A stretch of 64,000 nt of DNA from positions 8,055,733-8,119,732 of the forward strand of contig CM019068.1 in NCBI GenBank assembly GCA_009667805.1, written 5' to 3'. Below the pieces are notes generated by a model. That model did no database searches. It saw only the letters and a list, made by a program, of their open reading frames with translations, and was not told where the DNA came from. This DNA comes from Leptobrachium leishanense (Eukaryota; Chordata; Amphibia; Anura; Megophryidae). This document shows, in pieces, positions 23,920 to 36,080 of this stretch (the first letter of the stretch is position 1; each line of letters starts with the position of its first letter). A program made the position numbers and the translations under genes.

Positions 23920-24454
23920 CTCCTCCACCTCCCCCAGTTCGACGCACCTGGTCTGACCCCACCGGGTCATACCGGGGAAGTCGGCGCTCCCAGGCCCATA
24001 GTCCGTCTGAGAGGCCGAGTCACCAGGCCTCTCCATTTGGCCTTGCGGCCGTGCCAGCTTGGTCGGCCCCCACGTCCTCAAGGTTACCCCGGCTGGGCAA
24101 AGGTACATACATCCGGGCCGGAGTACCCCCCGTGTCCCCCCAGGGTTGTCGCTCACCTGGGGAACCCGGGTGCCAACTGCACACGCCCCAGGTGCCCAAG
24201 TCAGCCGTGGAACAGAACCGTGACTGCGTGAGGCCCCCGAGCCCAAGGGTTGCAAAAATGGGCAGAGGCCAGCGGCGCTCTGCCCCGTTGCCAGCTCCTC
24301 CACTGGATGGCCGGTACGGACACGGCAACCGAAGGAGCACCTCGAGCCAGACCTGGCTGCTCTTCCTGGTGGCCGACGAGGGGGACCAGGGAATGCAACC
24401 GCGGTCGCACGGGGACATCCTCGCTCTGCCCCTCGGGGCAAGTTGGGAGAAACG

Positions 24455-25410
24455 GGCAGAGGCCAGCGGCGCTCTGCCCTGGTGCCAGCTCTTCCGCTGG
24501 GTGGGGATCTCCTTGCAAAAGGATGGTTTCTTTTCCCCCCGGGACCGTCACTGGCTGCGCACAACCCAGCCCGGGGAAACCATCTGTCTGCTCTACCTGG
24601 CAGACTGTGGGTGGTGGGCAGAGGCCAGCGGCGCTCTGCCCCGTGGCCAGCTCTTCAGCTGCGCGAGATCTCCTTGCGGGAGGATGGTTACTTCACCCCC
24701 CGGGGCAAACAATGGTTGGGCACAACCCATCCCGGGGGAACCATCTGTCTGCTCCACCTGGCAGATTGTCAGCAGGGGGCAGAGGCCAGCGACGCTCTGC
24801 CCCGTGGCCAGCTCTTCCGCTGGTTGGCAATCTCCTTGTGGCGGGATGGTCTCTTCACCCCCCGGGGCAATCAGTGGTTGCGCGCAACCCATCCCGGGGG
24901 AACCATCCGTCTGCTCCTCCTGGCAGACGTTGAGTAGTGGGCAGAGGCCAGCGGCACTCTGCCCCGTAGCCAGCTCTTCCGCTGGGTGGAGATCTCCTTG
25001 GGGAAGGATGGTCACTTCACCCCCCGGGGCAAACAATGGTTGCGCACAACCCATCCCGGGGGAACCATCCGTCTGCTCCTCCTGGCAGACTTGAGTAGTG
25101 GGCAGAGACCAGCGGCGCTCTGCCCCGTAGCCAGCTCTTCTGCGGTTGGAGATCTCCTTGGGGAAGGATGGTCACTTCACCCCCCGGGGCAAACAATGGT
25201 TGCGCACAACCCATCCCGGGGGAACCATCCGTCTGCTCCTCCTGGCAGACTTTGAGTAGTGGGCAGAGACCAGCGGCGCTCTGCCCCGTAGCCAGCTCTT
25301 CTGCGGTTGGAGATCTCCTTGGGGAAGGATGGTCTCTTCACCCCCCGGGGCAAACAATGGTTGCGCACAACCCATCCCGGGGAGACCATCCGTCTCCTCC
25401 CCCGCTGGAC
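24455..25410. repeat. About 161-bp tandem repeat inside the LTR element
   Basis: Six units starting 'gggcagaggccagcggcgct' at about 24455, 24617, 24778, 24938, 25099 and 25259, with a partial upstream copy at 24259. Unit includes 'caacccatcccgggggaacc'. Expands the untranslated interior of the element. Confidence 0.9.
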
Positions 25411-26692
25411 CCGTGGCCTCGGCCACCCTGTCCTCTTGCGGGGTGCAGGGGGTAACTTCCTCAGTCGAAACCCCACGGGCACCCATGGGTCCGCCTCGGC
25501 CTCCCATAGGTCCCAAACCTGGGGACTGTCGACTTCCTCCGCCGACCCGTCCCACCACGGGGAGCTCAGGCTCGACTGCGGAACGCCGTCCAACAGTCTT
25601 CGATAAGCCACCTCGAGCTCCCACTCTCGCTCTGCTAGGGACTCCAGCTCCTCAAACACCGAGTCCCGGCTGTCTGACGGGATCTCCAGTTCCCGTCGCT
25701 CCAGGATGTCTTCCATCCGCTCCTCGGTCTCCTCTCCAAACTCGGGGTCGGCGGCCATGCCCTCGTAGAGCAGCCCCGTCCCTCCGTAGCGAGGCCCTGC
25801 AGTGGAACTGCCTCCAATAGGGCGCACTGTCGGAGGGGCGGTTAGCCACCGGAGCGCGCGGTACGCGGCGTCCAGTGCGATCTCCTCCTGCACCAGGCTC
25901 CGGAGCTCGGCCTCCCACTCCTCTGGGGCCCGACCCTGCAGGAACGCTGCTCGCACATCATACTGCACCTGATGAACGACAGCGTCAGAAGGAATATACG
26001 CATCATGGCAGTCCCGCTCATGGTCCAGGGCCTCGTACCACAGCTCCTCTGTGGACCTCTGGTCCTGCTCCAGGCCCTCCTGCAGCTCTCTTGCCAACAC
26101 GACCTTCCTGTCGGCGAAGGTACCAGCACAGGAGCACCGCTCCTCAACGGGGAATGTGGCGTCCTCAGATGCAGCTTCAGGCGAGCTGTAAGACTCCATC
26201 CGAGGGTCGCTGGAATGAGTGGCGTCCTCAGTACAGGCTCCAGGCGAGCTGAGAGTCCCGCAAGGGCCGTCACTGGGGTTGCAGATTCCCAAGGGGAAGC
26301 TTCAGTCCAGCTGTAGGCCTCGTCCAGGGTTCCACGGGGTAGGGTTCGGGGTTCAAATCTTCTGGCTCTGCTCCGCGGAGCTCTGCCAACCGCAGCTCGT
26401 GCTGGCGGTCCTTTTCCTGTTCCACCTCCCGGTAGAACTCCCGCATCACTCGGCATCTGTCCGCCGTCGTCGGGGCATCCCCGAGCAGGGCAATCCGACG
26501 CCGCACCTCTCTGAGGCCAGCATCTTCCTCCACCTCCGCTTGGACAGGGCTGGGGACGGGCATCATCGCCTCGTCCTGATCCATCCTGGTCAGTTCCTTG
26601 ATCAGCGTCTTTCTTTTCTTGTTACCCGGCGTTCCTCCCCGGTTCTCCAACATCCCACGCAGGGTGTCCCGGTCGTAATAGGTGTACACCAC
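25390..26692 (-). pseudogene. Gag-like coding region of the LTR element
   Basis: From the ATG at 26692 a charged protein of about 140 codons begins MVVYTYYDRDTLRGMLENRG, resembling the short SAP-like N-terminus of some gag proteins. It continues in an overlapping frame (stop-free from 26292 to 25177) that is E/R-rich (AADPEFGEETEERMEDILER). Intact status is unclear: the frame changes near 26270. No RNase H, RT or integrase motifs. Confidence 0.45.
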
Positions 26693-26726
26693 CATGGCGT
26701 AGGTCTCCAGGGGCCTGCAGAGAGCG

Positions 26727-26744
26727 ATCCCACCGCTGCCACCA
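26727..26744 (-). promoter_or_regulatory. Primer-binding site, tRNA-Leu (AAG) type
   Basis: Plus-strand ATCCCACCGCTGCCACCA equals the 3' end, with CCA, of the tRNA-Leu(AAG) I know from vertebrates. The minus strand therefore has its 18-nt complement 3 nt after the LTR. Confidence 0.85.
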
Positions 26745-26747
26745 GTA

Positions 26748-27833
26748 TGACGGAATGGAGATGTTGTTCCGCCTGCGGGTGTGCTCAATCTGCGTGACCC
26801 CTTCGCTTACCGCTGGCCCGACTACCGAGTGACGCGCACTCGGCGTCTCGTGCGGCCTGGCGTGACCCTGGGGAAGGGTTAGCGGGCGGTGGAGGGGACC
26901 CCTGCCTAGTACCAGCCCGACCACTGAGCCATACGGCACTCAGCGTCCCGAGCAGCTGGTTCACTGACCTTGCGGGTGTGGGACGTCTGTGGAGATCGGT
27001 TCTGCCGCGGAGGAATCTTCGTAACGGATGCGGGAAACGTTTCGGATCTTGCGGAAACGTTTCCGATCGCGGTGCGGATAACTCTTCGGAACTTAATGGA
27101 AGACTTTTCGGATCGGATCGGGGCTGGATGAATCTTCGGATCTGCCGGATGGGCGAGGGATTCGGATCTTACCGCAAACCCTCGCAATACCGAAGCGCGG
27201 TACGCGGCCGCGCCCTTCGGTTCGGATCTCCCTCTCTCTGGGAACCGAATCCTCATACGCAGCGCCTCTGCCCTGCTACTCGATGCAGGCACAGAGCGCT
27301 CGATTCGGATCGTACCTGGGTGGACACCGTACCCTGAGATCGCGGGGGACTCTCAGATACGAAAATACGGTGGAGAATAAAGTCACACCAGTCAAAGCTG
27401 AATGCACTGCAGAATCTGCCTTTATTGTTTACAGTCCAAGCATTTATTACCTCTGCACACAATTAGAATACAATGGGACTCCTTGCCCGCCCTCCCAGGA
27501 CCCATTGGCCCTTGGCCTTCAGGGAGTCGCCAATTCGGACCGGATGGTCCGAATCGGCCATTTTGCGATCCGAACCGGATGGTTCGGATCGGCCATTTTC
27601 CGAATCGAGAATTCTTAACTGCGCCACAAGGTGATCGGAAAATGGCAGCGAGCAAGGCAACAAAGGGGAAAATACATTACGCAATAAATCAACGGGGACA
27701 CTTTATTACACCACACAATCACATCTAATAAAAGTACTTGTAAAACTGGGTGCGTGCCACCGCACCCGAGTGTCCATAGCCACCACTGTCACGGCACCGC
27801 CCCTGGCTGAGGGTGCTGGGCCATTCCGTGACA
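26748..27833 (-). repeat. LTR (5' copy in element orientation)
   Basis: About 1,086 bp, nearly identical to 22833-23919. Followed on the minus strand by the primer-binding site. Confidence 0.9.
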
Positions 27834-27930
27834 ACCGCTATCGCGTATTCCGTGAAAAAATACGTCCATTCGTTCGAACGCACTTTTTCACGGACCACGC
27901 GAAAAATGCGTTAGTCTGACCCTAGCCTTA

Positions 27931-28020
27931 GGGGCTCATCCATACGTTCAGGCTGTGCGGGTGTCTATTTAAGGGCTCCTCCATATATTCAGGGTGTACG
28001 GGTGTCTTTTTAGGGGCTTT
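27931..28020 (+). repeat. 41-bp minisatellite, part 2
   Basis: About two units between the MITE and the hAT element; continues the array at 21183. Confidence 0.85.
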
Positions 28021-28589
28021 TAGGAATGAGCCGAACACCCCCGAGTTCGGTTCGTATTCGAACCCGAACTTTCCAAATGTTCAAATCCGAACTAGAACTC
28101 AAACCCAATACAAGTCAATGGGGCTGAAAATTCAGTTTTTTAGAGTGCCCTCCAAGAGGGCATATATGCTACATATTTGCCATAAAAGGTGTATGGGGTC
28201 CAGGTAGTGCCCTGGGGGACAGGAAACAAGGACAAAAAGTTTTTAAAAAAAGTTTTTAAAGGGACAGTGAGTTTTCCATGAATTAAGGGTTAAAAATAAA
28301 AACGAAAAATTCCTTCAAATATCGTGCCTAGGAGGTCCCCATAACCTGCCCGTGAAGTGGCGGATTTCTAGGATGTATAGAAACACTTGAAAACAAAAAA
28401 AATACATTTCAAAAGACGGTAAATGCTTTTCCTTTGATCTATCCATAAAAAACTGCTTGGGGCGGCAGGCTTTATGAAAAGAGGAGACATTTTCGGACAC
28501 GCAGAAAAAGTTTAGTGATTTTTTTGGCTAAATTATTGTGAAACTTATGCAGGCTTTGGATGAAAGTAACAATAGGTGCTTTAAAATTG

Positions 28590-29275
28590 GGCCTTTAGCG
28601 TCGACAACAGTGCCGTCACACCGTAACCCCTCTGAGGATATGAGTCTGATACAGACGTCAGTGGCAGTGCACCCAGATATTGTGCCTTTAATGCCAGGCC
28701 AGCAAGTATCATCATACAGTAACCCCTCTGTGGTATTGTGGAAGAGTGCATGGGTGGACCATGTGGTCCTATATTAAAAATATATGAATCTGGTAATGGG
28801 CGTCAGTGCACCCAGATATTGTGCTTTTGGTGCCAGACTGCAAGGCCAGCAAGTACTATCATACAGTAACCCCTCTGTAGTATTGTGGAAGAATGCAGGA
28901 GTGGACCTTGCGGTCCTATATTAAAAATATATGAATCTGGTAATGGGCGTCAGTGCACCCAGATATTGTGCTTTTGGTACCAGACTGCCAGGCCAGCAAG
29001 TACTATCATACAGTAACCCCTCTGTAGTATTGTGGAAGAGTGGAGGGTTGGACCCTGCGGTTCAAAAAATTTAAATTATATAAATGTGGCACAGGCGTCA
29101 GTGCAGCCAAATATTGCGCCTTTCATGGCAGCAAGTGCCTTCACACCGTAACCCTTTTGTGGTATTGTGGAAGAGTGCAGGGTTGGACCCAGTGGTTCAA
29201 AAAATTAAAATGATATAAATGTGGCACAGGCGTCACTGCAGCCAAATATTGTACCTTTCATGGCAGCTGTGACAA
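28590..29275. repeat. Left subterminal repeats of the hAT element
   Basis: Four to five imperfect copies of about 125 bp containing 'gtaacccctctgtagtattg' and 'gcagccaaatattg/gcacccagatattg'. Confidence 0.75.
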
Positions 29276-32200
29276 AACCTCCAGCGGCACTGAATGTCCT
29301 TTCAGAAAGCACGCTAGATGAAGGGCAACCTAGTAGCTGCATAGCATATTGGCTAAGTTCTGGCCAGTGATCCAATCTCAACACCCAGTAAGCCAGTGGA
29401 TCATCTGCTGGAAACGTATCCAGGTCTGCCCTTGCCCCTAGGTTGTCCTGCACCATATGGTGAAGACGCTGGCAATGGGTGCCTACATTTGACGTCCCTG
29501 GGCGTCGTGGACTAAAAAGATTTAAAAATGCATCAGTCAAGCGGCCCTGGCCTTCACCACTATTCCTCTGATCATCCGCAGCCTCAGAAGCACGTGTGTC
29601 ATCACTTGGTAACCTACCAGTGCCTGGAAAGGTGTTACACAAGTGTCGCTTTAGAGCGTCCTCAAGTTTTTTCATCCTGTGTGCTCCCTCTGTGCGGGCA
29701 AGATGAGCTCTGCAACTTTACCCTTGTATCGTGGATCAAGAAGGGTTGCCAACCAGTAATGATCCCTCTCCTTGATAGCACGAATCCTGGGGTCCTTTAG
29801 CAGGCTTTGCATTATAAGGGAGCCCATGCAGCGTAGGTTGGAGGTGGCATTAGCTTCCGATTCTTCCTGGTCAATGAGGATGACCCCATTGTGCACTTCC
29901 TCCTCCCAGCCACGCACTAGCCCTTGTGTTTCTGGGCACACGAATCCCTCCCTTGAGGAATCCCCACCTTCAATGCCCCCACTACTTAAATATTCCTCAT
30001 CCTCATCCTCCTCCTGTCTGATCTGAGTAGGACCCGCTGGAATGCTGTCTGCGGAAAGACTGGGGCCTTCAGAGCTAGGGAAGGCCTCCTCTTCCTCCCG
30101 CTGCTCTGCCTCTAGAGCCACATCTATAATTCCCTGCAGAGTGTGCTCCAGCAGGAACACTAGAGGAATTGTGTCACTGATGCATGCACTGTCCCTGCTC
30201 ACCATCCTCGTTACCTCCTCAAATGGTGACAGTACAGTGCATGCATCCTTGATCATCAGCCACTGTGGGGGGGGAACCAAGTTGACCTGAACCTGTCCTT
30301 ATGCCATACTCACACAGGTACTCGTTGATGGCCCTCTGCTGCTTCTGCAGACGGTGCAGCTTTGCTAATGTCGAGTTCCACCTGGTGGCATGTCACAAAT
30401 CAGACGGTTTGTGGGAAGGTGTAATTGTCTTTGAATTTCTGCCAGGCGAACGCTTGCTGGGAATGACCGTCTGAAGTGGCTGCAGACTTTTCTGGCCTGG
30501 CTGAGAAGCTCTGGCAGCCCTGGGTACTTGGTTAGGAAATGCTGTACCACTAGATTTAGGACGTGTGCTAGGCATGGTACATGCGTCAATTTACCCTTGC
30601 GTAGGGCGGAGAGAAGGTTGCTGCCATTATCACAGACGATCATTCCCAGCTGAAGCTGGCGTGGTGTTAACCATCTCTGCACCTGGCCCTGCAGAGCTGA
30701 CAGAATTTCTGGCCCGGTGTGGCTCCTGTCCCCTAAACAAACCAACTCAAGCACAGTATGGCTTCTTTTTGCTTGAGCCATTGCGTAGACCCTCTCAGGC
30801 ATCGGTTTAACTGCCACTTCGCCAGAGACACAGGAGGAGGAGGAAGAGGGAAAGGTGGTGGTGGTGGAGCAGACAGACCTCATACAAGCAGCTTTTTGGA
30901 GGCATGGAGGATGAACAAGCTCCAGCACAGAGCCCCGTCTTGGATCCCTCCCAGCTGCAATCAGAGTTACCCAGTGTGCTGTGAAGGAAATGTAACGACC
31001 CTGTCCATGCTTGCTGGACCACGTGTCTAAAGTCACATGCACCTTGCTGCTGACTGCCTTTCCCAATGACTCCATAACATTGTCTTCCACGTGCTGGTAT
31101 AGTGCTGGAATGGCCTTGCGTGAAAAGTAATGGCGTTTTGGAACCTGCCACTGTGGTACAGCACATTCAGCAAATTCACGGAAGGGAGCAGAGTCCACCA
31201 GCTGGAAAGGCAGCAGCTGCAATGCGAGTAATGTTGCTAAGCTGGCATTTAGATGCTGTGCTTGGGAATGGTTGGGACTATATTTTTTCTTACGCTGCAG
31301 CAGCTGCGGCAACGTAATCTGACTGCGTAAATCTTCAGATGATGGGATGCTGTCACATTGTGAGGAAGGACCTGGTACATCCATTACTGTAGCATCATCC
31401 CTGTCAGTGGAGGTTGTAGGCAATGACATGGCAGGACATACAGTGGGGGTAGAGACAGATGAGGAGGAGGAGGACCTACGCAAAGTTTTGCGCCAACGGG
31501 ATGTGTGGCAGGAGGTCATATGTCGCCTCAAGCATGTGGTACCCAAGAGTCCGGTGTCTTTCCCACGCTTAAGCCTCATCTGACATAGATTACAAATAGC
31601 AACGGTGGGGTCTGCTGCACATTTCTTAAAGAACTCCCAGCAGACAGCAGAGTTCCTGCGTGTGTGCTTTGAGACAACAGCGCTCTGCACCGGAGCAGCT
31701 CTAACATCTGATGCCTTGGACTGGCTAGTGCTACGGTTGGTCATAGAGGATGTTGTGCCTCGTGTTTGCTGTGCCTCCTCCTCCCCCTCCTCCTCACTTG
31801 ATTCCTCTGTTCGATCTGGCACCCAGGTGGAGTCAGCGACCTCATCATCAATGTCATCTTCACCCCCTATCTCCTCGTCACTGGAGCCAACTTGGCAGTA
31901 TGCTGCAGTTGCTGGGGCAACATGAGTGCCAGTTATTTGTGTGTCATCACTGGCACCCCCTTCCTCTAGGTTGATTATACTCCCTTCCTCAACCTCAGAG
32001 ATTGAATCAGAGCACTGTACTTGCTGCGCATCCTCAAGCAGCATGTCACTGTCATTGTAGTCAAACAATTCAGCTGACTCCTCCGTGTGTGACAGCGAGG
32101 CTACGGCAGGAGTAGCTGTGGACATGGAGGCTGCATTAGATGCTTTGGCAGCTGAGGTGGACTGTAAAGCACTACAAGCCTGGCTGGCAGAGGACTCGGA

Positions 32201-32422
32201 GGATGAGGATGGCCTGGTTAGCCAATCCACCAAATCCTCTGTATGTGTATGTTGCTGCTGCTTAAGAAGACGGCCAGCACCAGTTAGAAAGGACAAGCGT
32301 GCCCCTGCAGAGGATGCACCACATCCACCACGACCAGAGGCACAGCCTCTGGACACAGGGGCTGCTTGCCCTCTTATCTGTGTCTGGGAGCATCTTCCTG
32401 TCCTTTTTGTTCTTTCAGACAT
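29205..32422 (-). pseudogene. hAT transposase with BED zinc finger, frameshifted
   Basis: ATG at 32422. A long acidic/serine-rich N-terminus is followed by a BED finger (CWEFFKK...CNLC...LRRHMTSCH, about residues 275-325), then the hAT core (VHVTLDTWSS, MIVCDNGSN, VPCLAHVLNL). The frame is lost near 30380 (ICDMP then an out-of-frame tail), again at a run of eight G near 30268-30277, and again near 29672 at an A run. The C-terminal hAT dimerisation domain (DDPLAYWV...LSERTFSAAG) is at 29205-29675. About 1,050 codons in all if intact; as it stands inactive. Confidence 0.88.
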
Positions 32423-32559
32423 GGTGAGTGATATATAGATTAAATATATACAGAACTCTGATTCAACTCTGGTATAAAGATTAAAGATTTACAGAACTCT
32501 GGTATAACTCAGTGAGACACCCTGATAGCTGGCAGCCAGTGACAAGACACAGATTACAA

Positions 32560-33060
32560 TTCCCTCCTATAAAGCAGTGTGACCCCCTGATGGGTGGCAG
32601 TGAGAAGCCACAGATTACAAATCTCAGAAACCTCCTATAAATCAGTGAGACCCCCTGATGGGTGGCAGTGAGAAGCCACAGATTACAAATCTCAGAATCC
32701 TCCTATAAATCAGTGAGACCCCCTGATGGGTGGCAGTGAGAAGCCACAGATTACAAATCTCAGAATCCTCCTATAAATCAGTGAGACCCCCTGATGGGTG
32801 GCAGTGAGAAGCCACAGATTACAAATCTCAGAATCCTCCTATAAATCAGTGTGACCCCCTGATGGGTGGCAGTGAGAAGCCACAGATTACAATTCGCATA
32901 AATCTGCTAGAAGTATGTGGGACCCCCTGATGGGTGGCAGTGAGAAGCCACAGATTACAAATCTCAGAAACCTCCTATAAATCAGTGAGACCCCCTGATG
33001 GGTGGCAGCCAGTGAGAACACACGGATTATAACAATTCCCAAATATTTTGTAGAAATTTG
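32560..33060. repeat. Right subterminal repeats of the hAT element
   Basis: About 62-66-bp units with 'gaccccctgatgggtggcag' and 'gaagccacagattacaaatc', about seven copies, continuing in degraded form after the solo LTR (33742-33850). Confidence 0.85.
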
Positions 33061-33092
33061 TGACCCCCAAAATACTTGCTGGCAGTGACAAG

Positions 33093-33741
33093 TGTCATAG
33101 TCCACCCGGGGTACCCATCTTGCACAGCCTGGTCCTAACAGCCATTGTCCTGGAATGTTTTTGTGTTGGGTTCCAATCCGGGGTTTACCTCAGCCCAGTG
33201 CCATGTCCAGGCTCCTGGAGATCCAGCCTGGGTTTTCCCGTCCAGCCTAGGAGTTCCAGCTGAGGCCCATCTATGATTTAACCTCCTTAAAAGGCAGAGA
33301 GACCGAGCCAGCAGTGGTTCTGCATTGTGCTCCCTGACTGAGGTCATTTGGACGTGTGCAAACCTGCTCCTGCTAAATCCATCTGTCTACCTTGTTGTTT
33401 CTGGATACATCTGCCTGTGCAAGGGACTCTCAGCGATCTCTACCAGTGGATTACAAGTGATTACCACCGTCTCTGACCTTTTGATCTTAAGGTACCACTG
33501 TCAGCTATCTGGATTTATTCCTAGTGGACCCTGTCTGCAGTCTGGGACTGTATAGTCCACTATCCTGACTCTCCATCCAAGAACTCTCCCGGGACTTTAT
33601 ATATTTCTTTATTCATTCAGTGCCGGCTGCCAAGGCCTATTTAAGTTTCATTAAACTTATTCATTGTGTGATTCCTGTCTGGCCGCCCCTCTGTGTCGCT
33701 GCCTGCTGGGCTCTCACCTGACCCGCACTCGCCACGTGACA
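33093..33741 (+). mobile_element. Solo LTR inside the hAT element
   Basis: TGTCATAGTCC...CGTGACA, 649 bp, flanked by CAAG on both sides (33089-33092, 33742-33745). The hAT sequence resumes after it. Contains TATATA-like and 'ttaaacttatt' sequences. Orientation tentative. Confidence 0.65.
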
Positions 33742-34192
33742 CAAGACACCTCAATTCCCAAGTGTTTTGTAGAAATTTGTGACCCCCAAAATACTTGCTG
33801 GCAGCCAGTGACAAGGCACACATCACAATTCCCAGATATTTGGTAGAAATGAGACCCAGCCCCCCCCCCAGTAGCGTGGCAGACCAGCAGTTAGAACACA
33901 CAACTATCTCCTATGAAATCTCCTCTGAAATGCGTGCAGAAGCGCTGCGTGAAACCTTATATAGTGTGCTGCGGGACTTAGCTCTGTGAGCCCATGATTG
34001 GGCAAAATTTGCCCATAGTCTTGCACCAGACCTGTGGTCAGGTGCAAGGCTGTAGCCAATTACGAGCTTCAGGCCAGTGGGAAAGTGCTTTGTGGGCAAA
34101 CATGCGGCGAACACGAGGAAATGTTCAGAGTTCGCAAACAGAACGAACAGGCTAAGTTCGGTCCGAACTCCGAACCGAACAGCTCATCCCTA

Positions 34193-34412
34193 TTCTCCAT
34201 ATATTCAGGGTGTATAGGTGTAATTTTAGGGGTTCCTCCATATAGTCAGGGTGTGCGGGTGGTTTTTTTTAGGGGTTCCTCCATATATTCAGGGTGTGCG
34301 GGTGTTTTTTTTTTAGGGGTTCCTCCATATATTCAGGGTGTGCGGGTGGTTTTTTTTTTTTTTTTTTTTTTTTAGGGGTTTCTCCATATATTCAGGGTGT
34401 GCGGGTGTGTTT
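34193..34412 (+). repeat. 41-bp minisatellite, part 3
   Basis: About five units with long T runs (up to 22 T near 34350-34371); the continuation of the array at 21183 after the hAT element. Confidence 0.85.
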
Positions 34413-36080
34413 ATTTTAACACGACCTGTTACCCCCAGGACCCACTTCAGTTTTTACACAGTGTAACGCATTAACCTGGAAATAGTCAGAACCTTCATGC
34501 TGGGTTTGCCAGGTCGGCCATGTTTTCCTGGACACATAATTTATTCGTGCTGATCCAGCCCACTCTACGCTTTGCACTGTGTCACTCTAAGCCTAATTGG
34601 TTTTACAGTGTTATTTTTGGAATAAGGTCAATATAATGTTTATACACAGGTTATATATGTATTTTAAAGCATAGCTCGCATATATTGTATTAGTATTTTT
34701 ATTTATACTATTTTATGTCACATTGCTTTTCTATACAGTATGGTGGAGCATTAAGATACATGTTTTATTCTTACATTGTTTCTAGAGGTTGAGTTTGCGC
34801 TTTGAGGTCACAGATTTTGTGTATTTGTTTCCGTTTCTCTGTCAGCGTTTCGAGGATCCTCACTCATAGAATTAGATTTACATCCACCAAAAAAGAGGTC
34901 TATAGATTGAGCTCTGGTTTATAATATACACCTTCTTGCAGCATATGAATTATACATGTTGCAGGGCAGCGCTATTTCCTGTGTTTCCGCTCCGGCATGA
35001 AATAGTAATGTGTTCAGGAAAACATGGCCGACCTATCAGTTATACTTCACTGAGGTACCGACGAGAGACTGAATGGGAGCGAGGAAGCTTAAGCAATTTC
35101 CCTGTTTAAGAAAAAGTGGAAAGTTGGGAGGAGTTACTATGGTTCCCCTTTTGTTTTAGGATTATCACTGGGATTGGGTCTCGGGGCAGATAACAGAAAG
35201 GGGAGGGACAGGGTAATAAAGAAGGGAAAGCAAGGGACAGAAAAATCACTCTAACCTTTGTCTTTTTCCCACCCTGTTTTAGGTTACTGCCTGTTTACCG
35301 AGTCGAAGGTCACGTCATCAGAGAGCAGCATTGACCACGGATAGGGGCTAATGAAGTGGTGATTCCGCCAGTCATTTCAAGACCGCCCGTGGGTTCCCAT
35401 ACGGAGTCATACCATGTCGCAGGAAGCCGGTTGGTGGTTTGTGCGGCCAAAGCCGGTGGATTGCTTTAGATATGGGCATGGTTAGTTGAGGTGCAGTCAG
35501 GTAATTTCACCATTTTACATGAAGCCAGCTGGGGGATTGTGCGGCCAAAGCTGGGGGATTGTATTGGCAGTTACTTTGTTTTTTTTCTACGGTCAATGCC
35601 GGGGGGATTGTTTTTGAGTAAAGACATGGTTAGTTGAGGTGCAGTCAGATCATTTCACCAGGTTACTTGAAGCCAGCTGGTGGTTTGTGCGGCCAAAGCT
35701 GAGGGATTATAGGAAGTTACTTCGGCCGGTGAAATATGCGGCCCTGGCACGTGGAGAGGCGATAGAGGGGGAGGGTCTGTAGGTTAGGGGGTCTGTGTGG
35801 TGGTTTGTGCGGCCAAACACAGGTGCCTCCTAGTTTGTAGATCCTCTCGACCTGCTACAAAGAGAGCAGCGTGTGGTCGCGCTAGCTTAGCCACGTGGGG
35901 CCGGCCGCTATTTCTGGGCAATGCTGGTGGTTCATTGCGGTTGCCAGTGTTATCTGGTGTTACCTAGTCCAAGAAAGCGAGGATCGCTGATAATTCTGCC
36001 ACAAAGGCAATGATTTTTGGCCTTTGATTATAAATAAAAGACGTGACCTTTTCAAACTGCCAATACTTTTGTCGTGTGTT
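34413..36080. repeat. Unclassified repeat region with GTGGTTTGTGCGGCCAAAG copies
   Basis: Four imperfect direct copies of 'ggtggtttgtgcggccaaag' at about 35431, 35531, 35681 and 35799, two of them with 'gttagttgaggtgcagtcag'. A 19-bp inverted repeat GGTCGGCCATGTTTTCCTG occurs at about 34510-34528 and 35013-35031. A polyA-type signal 'aataaa' lies near 36030. No open frame of note; probably a mobile element body of unknown class. Confidence 0.4.

Larger units (their letters stand above)
22833..27833 (-). mobile_element. Non-autonomous LTR retrotransposon
   Basis: Two near-identical direct repeats of about 1,087 bp (TGACGG...GTGACA) flank 2.8 kb; the host sequence 'accgcta' is repeated on both sides. 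A tRNA-Leu-type primer site on the minus strand next to the right LTR sets the orientation. No reverse transcriptase, protease or integrase was seen; only a gag-like open region remains, so it would need enzymes in trans. High LTR identity implies a young insertion. Confidence 0.88.
22492..27927. mobile_element. GGCTAGGGTCAGAC MITE split by an LTR element
   Basis: Ends GGCTAGGGTCAGACTAACGC at 22492 and its reverse at 27908-27927, with TTA target duplications (22489-22491, 27928-27930). The MITE body (22492-22832 plus 27834-27927) matches the uninterrupted copy at 41885-42309. Inserted in the 41-bp array. Confidence 0.85.
28021..34192 (-). mobile_element. hAT DNA transposon inserted in the 41-bp array
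   Basis: Imperfect terminal inverted repeats: TAGGAATGAGCCGAAC at 28021 and the reverse of TTCGGAGTTCGG/GCTCATCCCTA at 34192, each rich in GTTCGG/CCGAAC. Encodes a BED-finger hAT transposase on the minus strand. Subterminal direct repeats occur at both ends. The 8-bp target duplication is not recognisable because the array is repetitive. A 649-bp solo LTR sits in its right part. Confidence 0.85.
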
